33,783 nt of DNA, taken from the NCBI GenBank assembly GCA_900754615.1, contig CAAEDN010000050.1, positions 1-33,783 on the forward strand. The letters are read 5' to 3'. A model generated the notes under the pieces. That model was not told where the DNA came from. It made no database searches and was given only the letters and a program-made list of their open reading frames with translations. Shown here one piece after another: positions 13,872 through 21,647 of the stretch. A program made the position numbers and the translations under genes. This DNA comes from an uncultured Holdemanella sp. GTDB lineage: Bacteria; Bacillota_I; Bacilli_A; Erysipelotrichales; Erysipelotrichaceae. How positions within the stretch are numbered: the stretch's first letter is position 1; each line of letters begins with the position of its first letter.

Positions 13872-14015
13872 TTATGAGTGAATCCATAATCTTTGTACAA
13901 AGTAGAATACTCGTTGAATTACTTTTACATCATCCATATGAGATAACATTTCATCAATCATACGTACATAATATTCTTTATTGTTTTGTTGGGTTGCTTT
14001 TGTTTCTTGTAACAT
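13872..14015 (-). CDS. Small 47-residue element protein
   Basis: The leftward frame starts at ATG 14015 with GGAGG 8 nt upstream and ends TAA at 13872, convergent with the rightward operon. The product is hydrophilic then amphipathic (NNKEYYVRMIDEMLSH, then VIQRVFYFVQRLWIHS). It resembles short end-of-element proteins common in Firmicute prophages and integrative elements, whose role is unknown. Confidence 0.6.
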   Translation of the reverse strand: MLQETKATQQNNKEYYVRMIDEMLSHMDDVKVIQRVFYFVQRLWIHS

Positions 14016-14046
14016 GATTATATCCTCCATTGTTTCGTGCTTATTT

Positions 14047-14094
14047 TTGTTACTTTCTTGTTACTCATTTAAAATTTGTAACTCAATTTGTTAC
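14047..14094 (+). repeat. Right arm-type repeats (TTGTTAC/TTGTAAC, four copies)
   Basis: TTGTTAC occurs at 14047-14053, 14058-14064 and 14088-14094, with the variant TTGTAAC at 14076-14082, all in one orientation. The first pair shows the same 11-bp spacing as the pair near attL. These are probable integrase arm-binding sites about 120-170 bp from the attR core. Confidence 0.65.
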
Positions 14095-14214
14095 TTAATT
14101 AGATAGGTCTATATCAGTCTATGACAGTATGTATCATATATTTTTACTGTATATAAAGCCTGTATAAGCACGTAACGGATATATGTCAGTTTGCATCCTT
14201 TACAAGAAATATAC

Positions 14215-14245
14215 TTCAGATGTAAAGGACAAGTCTATACCCCCT
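14215..14245. repeat. attR core, 31-bp direct repeat
   Basis: This is identical to 8664-8694. On the minus strand it contains the last yvcK codons and TAG stop (14237-14235), then a leftover whiA Shine-Dalgarno and TTG. That TTG now opens only a phantom frame that stops after about ten codons. Confidence 0.93.
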
Positions 14246-15182
14246 TAATTAATTCTTCAACAACTTGTTTTACCGCCATTGGATCGTGTCGTATACGTCT
14301 CTTAGAATCCAAAGACAACAAATCTCTTTGTATAATATCATAGTCCGTCGACTCATTTCCAATACAAATTGGATAACTATTCTGTGATGCATACATATCT
14401 AAAACATCTTTTGGCAACTTAGATTCATTGACTACTACTAAATCCACCGGATGTTTAAATGAATGCTTTTCAATAGCACGTATATGATCCTGTACAGTAT
14501 ATCCATCGGTTTCCCCTGGTTGAGACATTGCATTACAAAAATATATCTTCTTACACGGATTCTTCGCGATTGCCCTAGAAATGTCTTTAATAATTAAATT
14601 TGGCATAATCGAAGTATATAAAGAACCAATCCCATATATAATAAGGTCTGCATTCTCAATAGCTTGGATAGCTGGTTTATAAGGATGTACATAGTTTTGA
14701 TAAAAAACATGATCGATACTATTCGATACGGTTGGAATATTTTTTTCTCCACGAACCAACGTACCATCTTTCATCATGGCATACAATGTCACAACATCAA
14801 GCGTACTAGGCAATATATTCCCCTTTACATTCAAAACTCTTGAAATAGATTCAATTGCCCCCATAAAAGATCCCGTCGTATTGATCATTGCCAAGAAAAT
14901 TAGATTTCCTAAGTTATGTCCTCCAACATCTTTACTTCCTTCAAAACGATAATTCAATAAGTCGGCAAAGAATCCTTCATCCTCTTCATCTGCCATTGCA
15001 CATAAAACATGGCGAATATCTCCTACAGCCGGCACATTATATATGTCACGAATTCTTCCCGTGCTCCCTCCATCATCAGCAACCGTCACAATAGCGGTTA
15101 AATCGACATTTTCTAATCGTTTCATCCCCATTAACATGCTAGATAATCCGGTGCCTCCACCAATTACAACTACTTTTTTCAT
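14235..15182 (-). CDS. yvcK: Gluconeogenesis factor family protein YvcK
   Basis: This 315-residue cytoplasmic protein of the CofD/YvcK fold starts KKVVVIGGGTGLSSMLMGMK, a nucleotide-sugar binding loop. It has IVTVADDGGSTGRIR, GDIRHVLCAM and the GGHNLGNLIF motif. In Bacillus YvcK binds UDP-sugars and affects cell shape and growth on gluconeogenic carbon sources. The ATG overlaps the rapZ stop by ATGA, so the two are translationally coupled. Its last codons and TAG lie within the attR repeat. Before integration its stop would have been 2 nt from the whiA TTG, an essentially coupled junction. Confidence 0.97.
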   Translation of the reverse strand: MKKVVVIGGGTGLSSMLMGMKRLENVDLTAIVTVADDGGSTGRIRDIYNVPAVGDIRHVLCAMADEEDEGFFADLLNYRFEGSKDVGGHNLGNLIFLAMINTTGSFMGAIESISRVLNVKGNILPSTLDVVTLYAMMKDGTLVRGEKNIPTVSNSIDHVFYQNYVHPYKPAIQAIENADLIIYGIGSLYTSIMPNLIIKDISRAIAKNPCKKIYFCNAMSQPGETDGYTVQDHIRAIEKHSFKHPVDLVVVNESKLPKDVLDMYASQNSYPICIGNESTDYDIIQRDLLSLDSKRRIRHDPMAVKQVVEELIKGV

Positions 15183-16039
15183 TCTTCATCCACTCCAATG
15201 TCACGATGTGATTTAAAGCAACGATAAGTTTCCTTGTATATATCATAAAGCCAATTACAAATGGAAACTGAACGATGCTGTCCACCCGTACAGCCAATTG
15301 CTACAATCATATGTGATTTATTTTGTTTCTCATATTGTGAAAAAACAAAATCACAATAATTTTTTAAATAAACAATAAACTCTTTTGTTTCGGTTTTATC
15401 CATGACATAATCATAGACTTCTTTTTGATTTCCTGTTTTGTCACGTAATAAAGGATCATAGAATGGATTTGGTAAAAAACGAACATCTATTACCATATCC
15501 GCATCCAATGGCACTCCATGCTTAAATCCAAACGATTGGAAAGTTACTGTAAACACACTTCTTTTTGCACTTTTAAAACGATGCAAAACGCGGCTTGCCA
15601 AAGCAGAAGTACTTAATTTTGTTGTATCAATATGAATTGTATTCTGTGAATTTTCCTGTAAGTGATCCAAAAAATCCCTTTCGACTTCAATCGCATCTTC
15701 CAAAGTTGTAGCCAAATGATTCACAATCATTGGGTGTTGCCTACGTGTAAAGCGATAACGCAACAATAATTCTTCATCACTGCAATCCAAAAATAAGATT
15801 TGTAAATCTCTATTTATATTTTCAAAATAACTGACAAAAGCCTGATAATCAATAGCACTAACACTTAATGCAACATTTTTATAGTGTGACTCATCATTTC
15901 TTAAAAGATCTTCTAAATTATCTAATAACTCTTTAGGAAAATTATCCATACAATAATAGCCTAAATCCTCTAGTGCATTCATTGCGCTCGACTTTCCAGC
16001 ACCCGACATACCTGTCACAAGAACAATTTTATTTTCCAT
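15179..16039 (-). CDS. rapZ: RNase adapter RapZ / YvcJ-family nucleotide-binding protein
   Basis: This 286-residue protein has an N-terminal P-loop GMSGAGKSSAMNALED (about 10-25) and the conserved C-terminal domain with VAIGCTGGQHRSVSI. In enterobacteria RapZ directs RNase E to GlmZ sRNA; in Bacillus the YvcJ homologue hydrolyses nucleotides and its main target is unclear, so a GlmZ role should not be assumed. The start is ATG 16039, preceded by an AAGGAAG/GGG purine tract. Extending to 16090 would include the -10 box. It heads the rapZ-yvcK unit from TTGTAC-N17-TATAAT. Confidence 0.95.
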   Translation of the reverse strand: MENKIVLVTGMSGAGKSSAMNALEDLGYYCMDNFPKELLDNLEDLLRNDESHYKNVALSVSAIDYQAFVSYFENINRDLQILFLDCSDEELLLRYRFTRRQHPMIVNHLATTLEDAIEVERDFLDHLQENSQNTIHIDTTKLSTSALASRVLHRFKSAKRSVFTVTFQSFGFKHGVPLDADMVIDVRFLPNPFYDPLLRDKTGNQKEVYDYVMDKTETKEFIVYLKNYCDFVFSQYEKQNKSHMIVAIGCTGGQHRSVSICNWLYDIYKETYRCFKSHRDIGVDEE

Positions 16040-16061
16040 GATCCCACTTCCTTTTTCTTTG

Positions 16062-16109
16062 ATTATACCAATATTTGAACTTGAGTACAATTTTTGACTA
16101 TCATATAAT
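16062..16109. promoter_or_regulatory. Interleaved divergent promoters for rapZ and the HAD gene
   Basis: Minus strand: -35 TTGTAC (16090-16085), 17-bp spacer, -10 TATAAT (16067-16062), for rapZ. Plus strand: -35 TTGAGT (16081-16086), 17-bp spacer, -10 TATAAT (16104-16109), for the HAD gene. The two -35 hexamers overlap by two bases, so polymerases should compete for the site. Confidence 0.8.
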
Positions 16110-16127
16110 TAATATGGAGGAGTACCA

Positions 16128-16649
16128 ATGAAACCTTGTATATTTTTAGATATTGATGGCGTCATCAATCCACATCGAAGTAAAAAAAATTACCAACTAG
16201 ATTATAATTTACCAGCCACTTTAGCTAAAGAATTCAACCATTCTAAAATCAGTACGCTAAATGCATATCTAGTTAATCTAGTCTATCATTGTTTTTCAAA
16301 AGAAAGTATTCAATACATTAAAGAACTCATTAATAAGTATGATGCTCAAATCGTTATCACAAGTTCTTGGAGACTTGTATATTCTTTAGATCAACTTCAA
16401 GCTATGTTTGACATTTTTGATTTAGGAAAATACGTACATGCGACGACCGCTTTTATTTCACCACGCACAAGAGCGATTCAAGAATACATCAAAGAAAATC
16501 ATGTAAAAAATTATATTATTCTAGATGATTTTGACATGTCCAATGCATTTGACTATCATTTTATTTATGTCCGAAATGCTTTTAGTGAACAAGATTTCAA
16601 GAAAGCAAATTATGCCTTGTTCATTCAACAAAAGGAGATTTCCCATTGA
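16128..16649 (+). CDS. HAD-like hydrolase
   Basis: This 173-residue protein has HAD motif I as CIFLDIDGVINP (nucleophile and acid Asp about 8 and 10), motif II as IVITSSWR and motif IV as IILDDFD. No large cap domain is present. The DIDGV...TSSWR...DD pattern matches small HAD-domain proteins, some of them linked to RNA or nucleotide repair; the substrate cannot be told. The start is ATG 16128 behind GGAGGAG, and the predicted leader is only about 12 nt. The TGA overlaps the TTG start of the VanZ-like gene. Confidence 0.85.
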   Translation: MKPCIFLDIDGVINPHRSKKNYQLDYNLPATLAKEFNHSKISTLNAYLVNLVYHCFSKESIQYIKELINKYDAQIVITSSWRLVYSLDQLQAMFDIFDLGKYVHATTAFISPRTRAIQEYIKENHVKNYIILDDFDMSNAFDYHFIYVRNAFSEQDFKKANYALFIQQKEISH

Positions 16650-17053
16650 AAAAATTTATTTTTACTATACTCACGCTTTGTAATATGTTTCTGATTTTTT
16701 ATTTCTCATCCCAAAATGCAGAACAATCCACTCAAACTAGCGCCTGGTTTTTACAATTTTTGCCATTTTCTATGCACACTGTTCGTAAATTGGCACACTT
16801 TACAATCTATGCACTTTTAGGTTTTAACACTTATAACATGTATAAGAGTTATAAAATTAAACATTCCGCAATATTCGCCTTGATCACCTGTATGTTATAT
16901 GCATGCAGTGATGAATGGCACCAATCCTTTGTATCTGGAAGAAGCCCACAGATGACTGATGTAGGCATTGACACTTGTGGTGCACTATCCCTAATTTTAT
17001 TAAATATCGGTTTTATTCGATTGAAATCATCCCATAATGAGGTCGAAAATTGA
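16646..17053 (+). CDS. VanZ family membrane protein
   Basis: This 135-residue protein has about four membrane segments and the VanZ marks FYFSSQNAEQSTQTS, VRKLAHFTIYALLG and SDEWHQSFVSGRSPQMTDVGIDTCGA. VanZ proteins modestly raise teicoplanin resistance in enterococci, but most chromosomal members like this one are not resistance genes. It starts with TTG 16646 behind AAAGGAGA and overlaps the HAD gene stop by 4 nt, so the two form an operon. Confidence 0.92.
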   Translation: MKKFIFTILTLCNMFLIFYFSSQNAEQSTQTSAWFLQFLPFSMHTVRKLAHFTIYALLGFNTYNMYKSYKIKHSAIFALITCMLYACSDEWHQSFVSGRSPQMTDVGIDTCGALSLILLNIGFIRLKSSHNEVEN

Positions 17054-17077
17054 CAATTTAACGTTTTATGCTACGAT
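17050..17077 (+). promoter_or_regulatory. Promoter of the DUF4015 gene
   Basis: A consensus -35 TTGACA (17050-17055), 16-bp spacer and -10 TACGAT (17072-17077) with an upstream TG (extended -10) overlap the VanZ stop region and lie just before ATG 17094. Confidence 0.6.
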
Positions 17078-17093
17078 TTTAGTGGTGATAAAA

Positions 17094-18734
17094 ATGAAAA
17101 GCAATATTTTAATTAAAAAAATAATATGCATTTTCTCCATAATCGTAGCATTTTTATTTTTGTTTTTTACCGCTACAGTTGTCTTACATCCAACGCGCTA
17201 TATAAAGTGTTCAACCGATACATTAACCGTATATAAAACCCACCTTGAAGATGGCGAAGCTGTTGTAGAAAAAGTTCAAATTCCAAAGGGCACTAAGGTA
17301 AAGATATATGAAAAGAAAGATAAATCCTCTACCATAGTTTACAATTCGAACAAATTCACTGTCGACAACAAAAACTTAACAAAACATTTTGAAGATGCGA
17401 TACAAACAGATTACGTATATTGTCGAAGACTTGTTAATTTACGAGAAGATAAAGGTGGCAAGTTAAGTAAGACAATTGTAAAAAAAGGAGAAAAAATCAA
17501 AGTTCTTTCCATTGACAAAAATGACTGGGATCAAGAAACAGGAAAAGTTAAATGGTATAAGGTTTCAAAAGATAATAAACCTTATTATGTTAGTGGAGAA
17601 TATGTTGAAACCTCGAAAAAGCTAGCCTTAAAAAATTATGCAAATAACATTTCCTACTCTACCTATTGGGATGACTATTACAAAGACGGATATTCGAAAG
17701 ATGCCTATATTTCACAAGTAGATTATAAGCCTCAAAAGAAACAATCCTACGAAAATAATGTTATGCCAGACAAAGTAAAAGCTATTCATGTTTCCATGAA
17801 TAATTTTATCAACAACAAAGAATACATTGAAAAGTTAAAAGGAATTAATACTGTCATTGTAGAAGTCAAAAACGATGAGGGCGCCATTTTTTATGACAGT
17901 GATGTTTGTGATACATATTTATCAGATCCTGATTTAGCTATTAGCAATACAGTCGTTTCAAAAAAAGATTTGAAGAAAGTAATCAAAGAATATAAAAAGA
18001 AAGGATTCTATTGTATTAGTCGTATTGTTGCTTTTAAAGATCCTGTATTCGCACAAGAAAACCCAAAAGAATCTTTAACAGATAAAAACAACAATCTTGT
18101 TATCTACAACAATCAATATTGGCCAAGTGCTTACTCAAGAAAAGCTTGGATGTATAATGTGGATATTGCAAAAGAATGCGCAGATTTTGGATTTAATGAG
18201 ATTCAATTTGATTATGTTCGTTTTCCAGATGGAACTGCAAATTCAGAAACAAAACTTAATTTTCATAATACATATCATGAAAGTAAAGTTTCTGCAGTCC
18301 AAGGATTTTTACAATATGCCAAAGAAGAATTATCTCCAAAAAGTGTCTATGTTGCCGCCGATATATTCGCATGGCCTATCGTAGCCTGTGATGATCAGGA
18401 TATTGGACAATTCCTTCCTGCTATCGCAAATGTTGTTGATGTAGTTTCTCCAATGCCATATTTAGACCATTTTGCTGCAGGTAGCTTTGGAATTGCATAT
18501 CCAGTGCAAGCACCTTATGACACTTTAGCTTCTTTTACAAAAATAAGTAATGTACAATTAAAAGGTATCAAATATGCATCAAAATATAGAACTTGGATTC
18601 AAGGTTATAACATGAATGCAAAAAAATTAAAGCAGCAGATAAAAGCTCTTAAGGACAACAAATATCCAGATTATATGGTTTGGTTAGTCAGTGGAGATGA
18701 AAATGATATTGAAAAAAATAAAAATGGGTTTTAG
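17094..18734 (+). CDS. Secreted/anchored putative glycoside hydrolase (DUF4015) with SH3-like segment
   Basis: This 546-residue protein has an N-terminal membrane anchor or signal (about 7-30). A beta-rich segment with SH3-like features follows (VYCRRLVNLREDKGGKLSKT...VKWYKV, about 105-170). The C-terminal region, from about 225 to the end, is of the DUF4015 putative glycosyl hydrolase type with a TIM-barrel pattern: KAIHVSMNN, NTVIVEVKNDEGAIFYD, YCISRIVAFKDPVFA, EIQFDYVRFPDG, VYVAADIFAW and VVSPMPYLDHF. Acidic residues in VEVKND and QFDYVRFPD are candidate catalytic groups. It probably acts on cell-wall or surface glycan. ATG 17094 is chosen for its GGTGAT ribosome-binding site and promoter. 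The TAG lies in a bidirectional terminator. Confidence 0.85.
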   Translation: MKSNILIKKIICIFSIIVAFLFLFFTATVVLHPTRYIKCSTDTLTVYKTHLEDGEAVVEKVQIPKGTKVKIYEKKDKSSTIVYNSNKFTVDNKNLTKHFEDAIQTDYVYCRRLVNLREDKGGKLSKTIVKKGEKIKVLSIDKNDWDQETGKVKWYKVSKDNKPYYVSGEYVETSKKLALKNYANNISYSTYWDDYYKDGYSKDAYISQVDYKPQKKQSYENNVMPDKVKAIHVSMNNFINNKEYIEKLKGINTVIVEVKNDEGAIFYDSDVCDTYLSDPDLAISNTVVSKKDLKKVIKEYKKKGFYCISRIVAFKDPVFAQENPKESLTDKNNNLVIYNNQYWPSAYSRKAWMYNVDIAKECADFGFNEIQFDYVRFPDGTANSETKLNFHNTYHESKVSAVQGFLQYAKEELSPKSVYVAADIFAWPIVACDDQDIGQFLPAIANVVDVVSPMPYLDHFAAGSFGIAYPVQAPYDTLASFTKISNVQLKGIKYASKYRTWIQGYNMNAKKLKQQIKALKDNKYPDYMVWLVSGDENDIEKNKNGF

Positions 18735-18743
18735 CCCATTTTT
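18720..18743. terminator. Bidirectional terminator
   Basis: Nine-base arms AAAAATGGG and CCCATTTTT enclose a 6-nt loop, with T-rich tails on both strands. It serves the converging DUF4015 and thioesterase genes, whose stop codons lie in or at the hairpin. Confidence 0.85.
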
Positions 18744-19110
18744 ATTTTTTATATGTTTTAGCCAAGAATTTCTCTGCATCAACTATAAAACGACTGTGTA
18801 CACCTTTTCCAATAGACTTGCCATCTTGAAATGCCTGTACTTCATAATCAATTTTACGTCCATCCACATTGATCATTTTCGCTTCAATTGTAATTGTGGC
18901 CCCTAAAGGACTTGCCATATCATGAGATACGTTCATACTGATTCCGACACTTGTTTTTCCTTCTTCTAAATCAAGGCAAAGACAAGCCGCTTCTTCCATC
19001 CAAGCAATCATTTGTGGTGTTGCTAAAACATCTAATGATCCACTTTTCATAACTGAAGCTAAATTTTGTTGTTCAACTACACGTTGAATTCGAATCGTTT
19101 TTAATTCCAT
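18742..19110 (-). CDS. FlK-like hotdog-fold thioesterase
   Basis: This 122-residue cytoplasmic protein is of the fluoroacetyl-CoA thioesterase-like (FlK) family. The candidate catalytic residues follow the family order: T31 (LATPQM), E39 or E40 (WMEEA) and H63 (VSHDMASPLG). The C-terminal strands GRKIDYEVQAFQDGKSIGKGVHSRFIV are typical. It should hydrolyse some acyl-CoA; the natural substrate is unknown and fluoroacetate need not be involved. ATG 19110 is preferred, 9 nt after GGAGG; ATG 19116 is also possible. The promoter is probably TTGTCA (19158-19153), N17, TAATAT. Confidence 0.88.
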   Translation of the reverse strand: MELKTIRIQRVVEQQNLASVMKSGSLDVLATPQMIAWMEEAACLCLDLEEGKTSVGISMNVSHDMASPLGATITIEAKMINVDGRKIDYEVQAFQDGKSIGKGVHSRFIVDAEKFLAKTYKK

Positions 19111-19245
19111 GTTCATTATCCTCCGTAAATATATTAATCCATTGTTAAAATCTTGACAATGTATTTTATTACTTTTAACTATATATGATAAAATATATAA
19201 TAAGAAATGATTTAAACACATTTCTAATAGAAAGTAGGTCGATGT

Positions 19246-20256
19246 ATGTATTCTAAACAAGAAGAAAACCTAATCCTATACCAAAAAGCTAAACATAAAG
19301 TCACAATACACTTAATTTTATATTTTATACTATTATGTATTTATTTTTTAGCAATGTTTTATCTTTTTTCCAATATGGATTTCTTAAAAGTAGAAGACTC
19401 TGCTTTCCGCTCTATGCTCATTAAATTAGGGACTGGACAGATTTTTTTATATGGCATAACCTTCATTCTTCTTTCAACTGGTAAAAAGTGGTTTCGCATT
19501 CTATATTGGATTGATATTCTTATTAGTTTTATTATTCTCTATTTTCCAGTAAAACTATTGATGTCAAACCTTACAATTATTTTGCCCTTTTTTGTTCTCG
19601 TTGCTTGTATGCTGCTCAAAACGATTGTATTATGTCAAATAGGTGGATATTTAAGAAATAATCGCTGGTCTAAAATCTATTTTGATTACACAATCGAGTT
19701 AGATGATGAAGATGATGATTGGGTTGAGAAACAAACTAAAAATGTTGATTATGAAAAAATTAAAGATAAATATGAAAACAAATTTGAAGAAAGCGACCAG
19801 GAAGATGAATATGTCACTGAAAAAGCACCGATGACATTACCACAGCTTTCTATTCGCCTAGGAATCATCATTTATGGCGAACTGATGTTGTTTCCTATTC
19901 TTATTCAAATTTTTTCAAACTTATTCGAAAGTTTGGATATGCAAAAAGTTTTCGCAACAAAAGATATCTTTATGTTATGTATTTTTACTGCCTTTATTTG
20001 GACGATTCCTTTGTTCTATATGTACTACAATCAAAAAGCTACAAAGAAAATTGTCGCAGCTTGTATGGCAGGAGAAATTATTCGTATTCTAATTTATTTA
20101 CCAGTATTTGTGAGCTACTATAAATCTCAAGAATACTCACTACGTGTTTTTATCTTCTTTATAATTTTAGATATTATCCGATTGGCTATTTTATTTATCT
20201 TCGCAATAAAAGTTTTGAAATCTGAACAAGAATATGCACAAAATCCCAGGGATTAA
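19246..20256 (+). CDS. Uncharacterised multi-pass membrane protein
   Basis: I do not recognise this 336-residue protein. About four membrane segments occur in residues 20-130. A strongly acidic, probably cytoplasmic linker spans about 145-190 (LDDEDDDWVEKQ, EESDQEDEYV). Four more segments follow from about 200 to 325. The two-by-four layout with a charged middle loop resembles no transporter motif I know. A TATAAT lies at 19196-19201 with a weak TTTTAA -35 before it. Its stop lies in a terminator shared with the convergent kinase gene. Confidence 0.75.
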   Translation: MYSKQEENLILYQKAKHKVTIHLILYFILLCIYFLAMFYLFSNMDFLKVEDSAFRSMLIKLGTGQIFLYGITFILLSTGKKWFRILYWIDILISFIILYFPVKLLMSNLTIILPFFVLVACMLLKTIVLCQIGGYLRNNRWSKIYFDYTIELDDEDDDWVEKQTKNVDYEKIKDKYENKFEESDQEDEYVTEKAPMTLPQLSIRLGIIIYGELMLFPILIQIFSNLFESLDMQKVFATKDIFMLCIFTAFIWTIPLFYMYYNQKATKKIVAACMAGEIIRILIYLPVFVSYYKSQEYSLRVFIFFIILDIIRLAILFIFAIKVLKSEQEYAQNPRD

Positions 20257-20269
20257 CTCTCTGGGATTT
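20241..20269. terminator. Bidirectional terminator
   Basis: The arms AAATCCCAG (20241-20249) and CTGGGATTT (20261-20269) enclose a loop that contains the overlapping stop codons of the two convergent genes. T-rich tails follow on both strands. Confidence 0.85.
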
Positions 20270-21647
20270 CTTTTACAATAATTGGTAATTCCACAGTCAT
20301 TTTAGTTCCAACATCTTCCTTCGAAATCAAATGAATTTTACCATGATAATAATGAACAACATGCTTCACAATCGATAAGCCTAAACCTGTACCAGGAATT
20401 GTTTTTGATCGTTGTTTATCCACACGATAGAATCTTTGAAATATGCGTTCTTGATCTATTGGGGAAATTCCAACACCTGTATCTTCTACACTAAAATACA
20501 TATTGTTCTGATTTCTTTTTAATTCAATATCAATACGTCCATTTTGTTTATTGTACTTGATTGCATTCGAAATTAAGTTATAGAAAATACCTTTAATATG
20601 ATCTAAACTCGCAAAAACCGTAAATTCTGTCGCATTCACATAGATATTTAAATGCATTGCTTCAACTTGTGGCTTTAAAGTTTCTACTACTGAATCAAGT
20701 AGTTTTTTTACTTGAATATGCGAATATGTGACTTGCATCTCTTCTGTTTCTAATTTAGAAATCGTTAAAATATCATTGATCAGCTGCGTCATATGATCAC
20801 TTTCCTTTAAAACACAATCTAAACACGTATCGATTTGCGCACTATCCTGAATTGTATGTGAACGAATCAATTCTGTATATCCACGAATAGAAGTAAGCGG
20901 TGTTTTTAACTCATGACTCGCATTGCTAAAGAATTCTTGTCGAACTCGCTTTTCTTTTTCGAGTCTTTCTAAATACTTTTTATTTTCCAAAGACATATTC
21001 GTCAATGCATCCGTAATTCCATAAAGTTCTGAATAGTCATATCTATGAAACGATAAAACATCTTTCGAAATATCTGTTGAATTAATTGTATTTGTGATAT
21101 CTTGAAAAGGTTCGATAATCTCATTGGCCATTTTTTTAGATAAAATAAATACCACCATAAAAGATATGACAATACTAAATAGAAATGGAGCTAATAAAAT
21201 CGAGATAGATTGACTCAAACCATCGAATGGCATAGCCAAACGAACAATTGTTTGATTATCTTCTTCATAGTCAGCTACATATAAATAAGAACGTTGCATT
21301 GTATTTGAATAACGAATACATGTACCTGTACCTTGGGTAATGGCTTCTTTTACTTCTTCTCGCTGTAAATGTTTTTCACTAATTTTATCTTTATAGTTAT
21401 CATATAAAACTTTTCCATTTTGCTTAATGATTGTGATACGAATATCTTCCGATTTAAAAGTATCACCTAAACGAGTCGTATTTAAATCATCTATATCTAA
21501 ATTTTTAATCAATTTAACTGTATTCATTAAATATTGTCGATCCTGCGAAATGGATGCTTTATATAAACTCAAATAAAGCAAACCAAAGCCTAGGATAAAT
21601 GTGATCAAAAAAGTTATTAAAAATGAATGAACAATCTTCTTATGCAT
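20253..21647 (-). CDS. PhoR-type sensor histidine kinase
   Basis: This 464-residue membrane kinase has TM1 at about 7-29, an extracytoplasmic sensor region of about 115 residues, TM2 at about 148-170 and a HAMP-like stretch. The HisKA domain has phospho-accepting H245 in FFSNASHELKTPLTSIRGYTELI-type sequence. The HATPase has the N box (ISNAIKYN), G1 (VEDTGVGI) and G2 (GTGLGLSIVKH). ATG 21647 is preferred because GGAGA lies upstream and the gene then overlaps the regulator stop by a few bases. The domain order matches PhoR/WalK-like kinases. The stimulus is not shown by sequence, and phosphate control is only one possibility. Confidence 0.93.
   Translation of the reverse strand: MHKKIVHSFLITFLITFILGFGLLYLSLYKASISQDRQYLMNTVKLIKNLDIDDLNTTRLGDTFKSEDIRITIIKQNGKVLYDNYKDKISEKHLQREEVKEAITQGTGTCIRYSNTMQRSYLYVADYEEDNQTIVRLAMPFDGLSQSISILLAPFLFSIVISFMVVFILSKKMANEIIEPFQDITNTINSTDISKDVLSFHRYDYSELYGITDALTNMSLENKKYLERLEKEKRVRQEFFSNASHELKTPLTSIRGYTELIRSHTIQDSAQIDTCLDCVLKESDHMTQLINDILTISKLETEEMQVTYSHIQVKKLLDSVVETLKPQVEAMHLNIYVNATEFTVFASLDHIKGIFYNLISNAIKYNKQNGRIDIELKRNQNNMYFSVEDTGVGISPIDQERIFQRFYRVDKQRSKTIPGTGLGLSIVKHVVHYYHGKIHLISKEDVGTKMTVELPIIVKEIPES

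Larger units (their letters stand above)
8664..14245. mobile_element. 5.55-kb integrated phage-satellite-like element
   Basis: The element is bounded by perfect 31-bp direct repeats at 8664-8694 and 14215-14245, giving a 5551-bp unit. It separates whiA from yvcK, which are normally adjacent. Inside are a tyrosine integrase at the left end, a leftward repressor, and a rightward set: Cro-like, excisionase-like, winged-helix phage protein, DUF6291 protein, ART-like, small-terminase-like and coiled-coil proteins. A small leftward gene lies at the right end. No capsid, tail, lysis, relaxase or conjugation gene is present. The divergent regulators, excisionase, replication-region genes and terminase-like gene resemble a minimal phage-inducible island. 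A decayed prophage is the main alternative. Confidence 0.9.

Noticed and set aside
16646..17053. Glycopeptide resistance gene (vanZ)
   Set aside because: No other van genes are present, and most chromosomal VanZ-family proteins are not resistance determinants.
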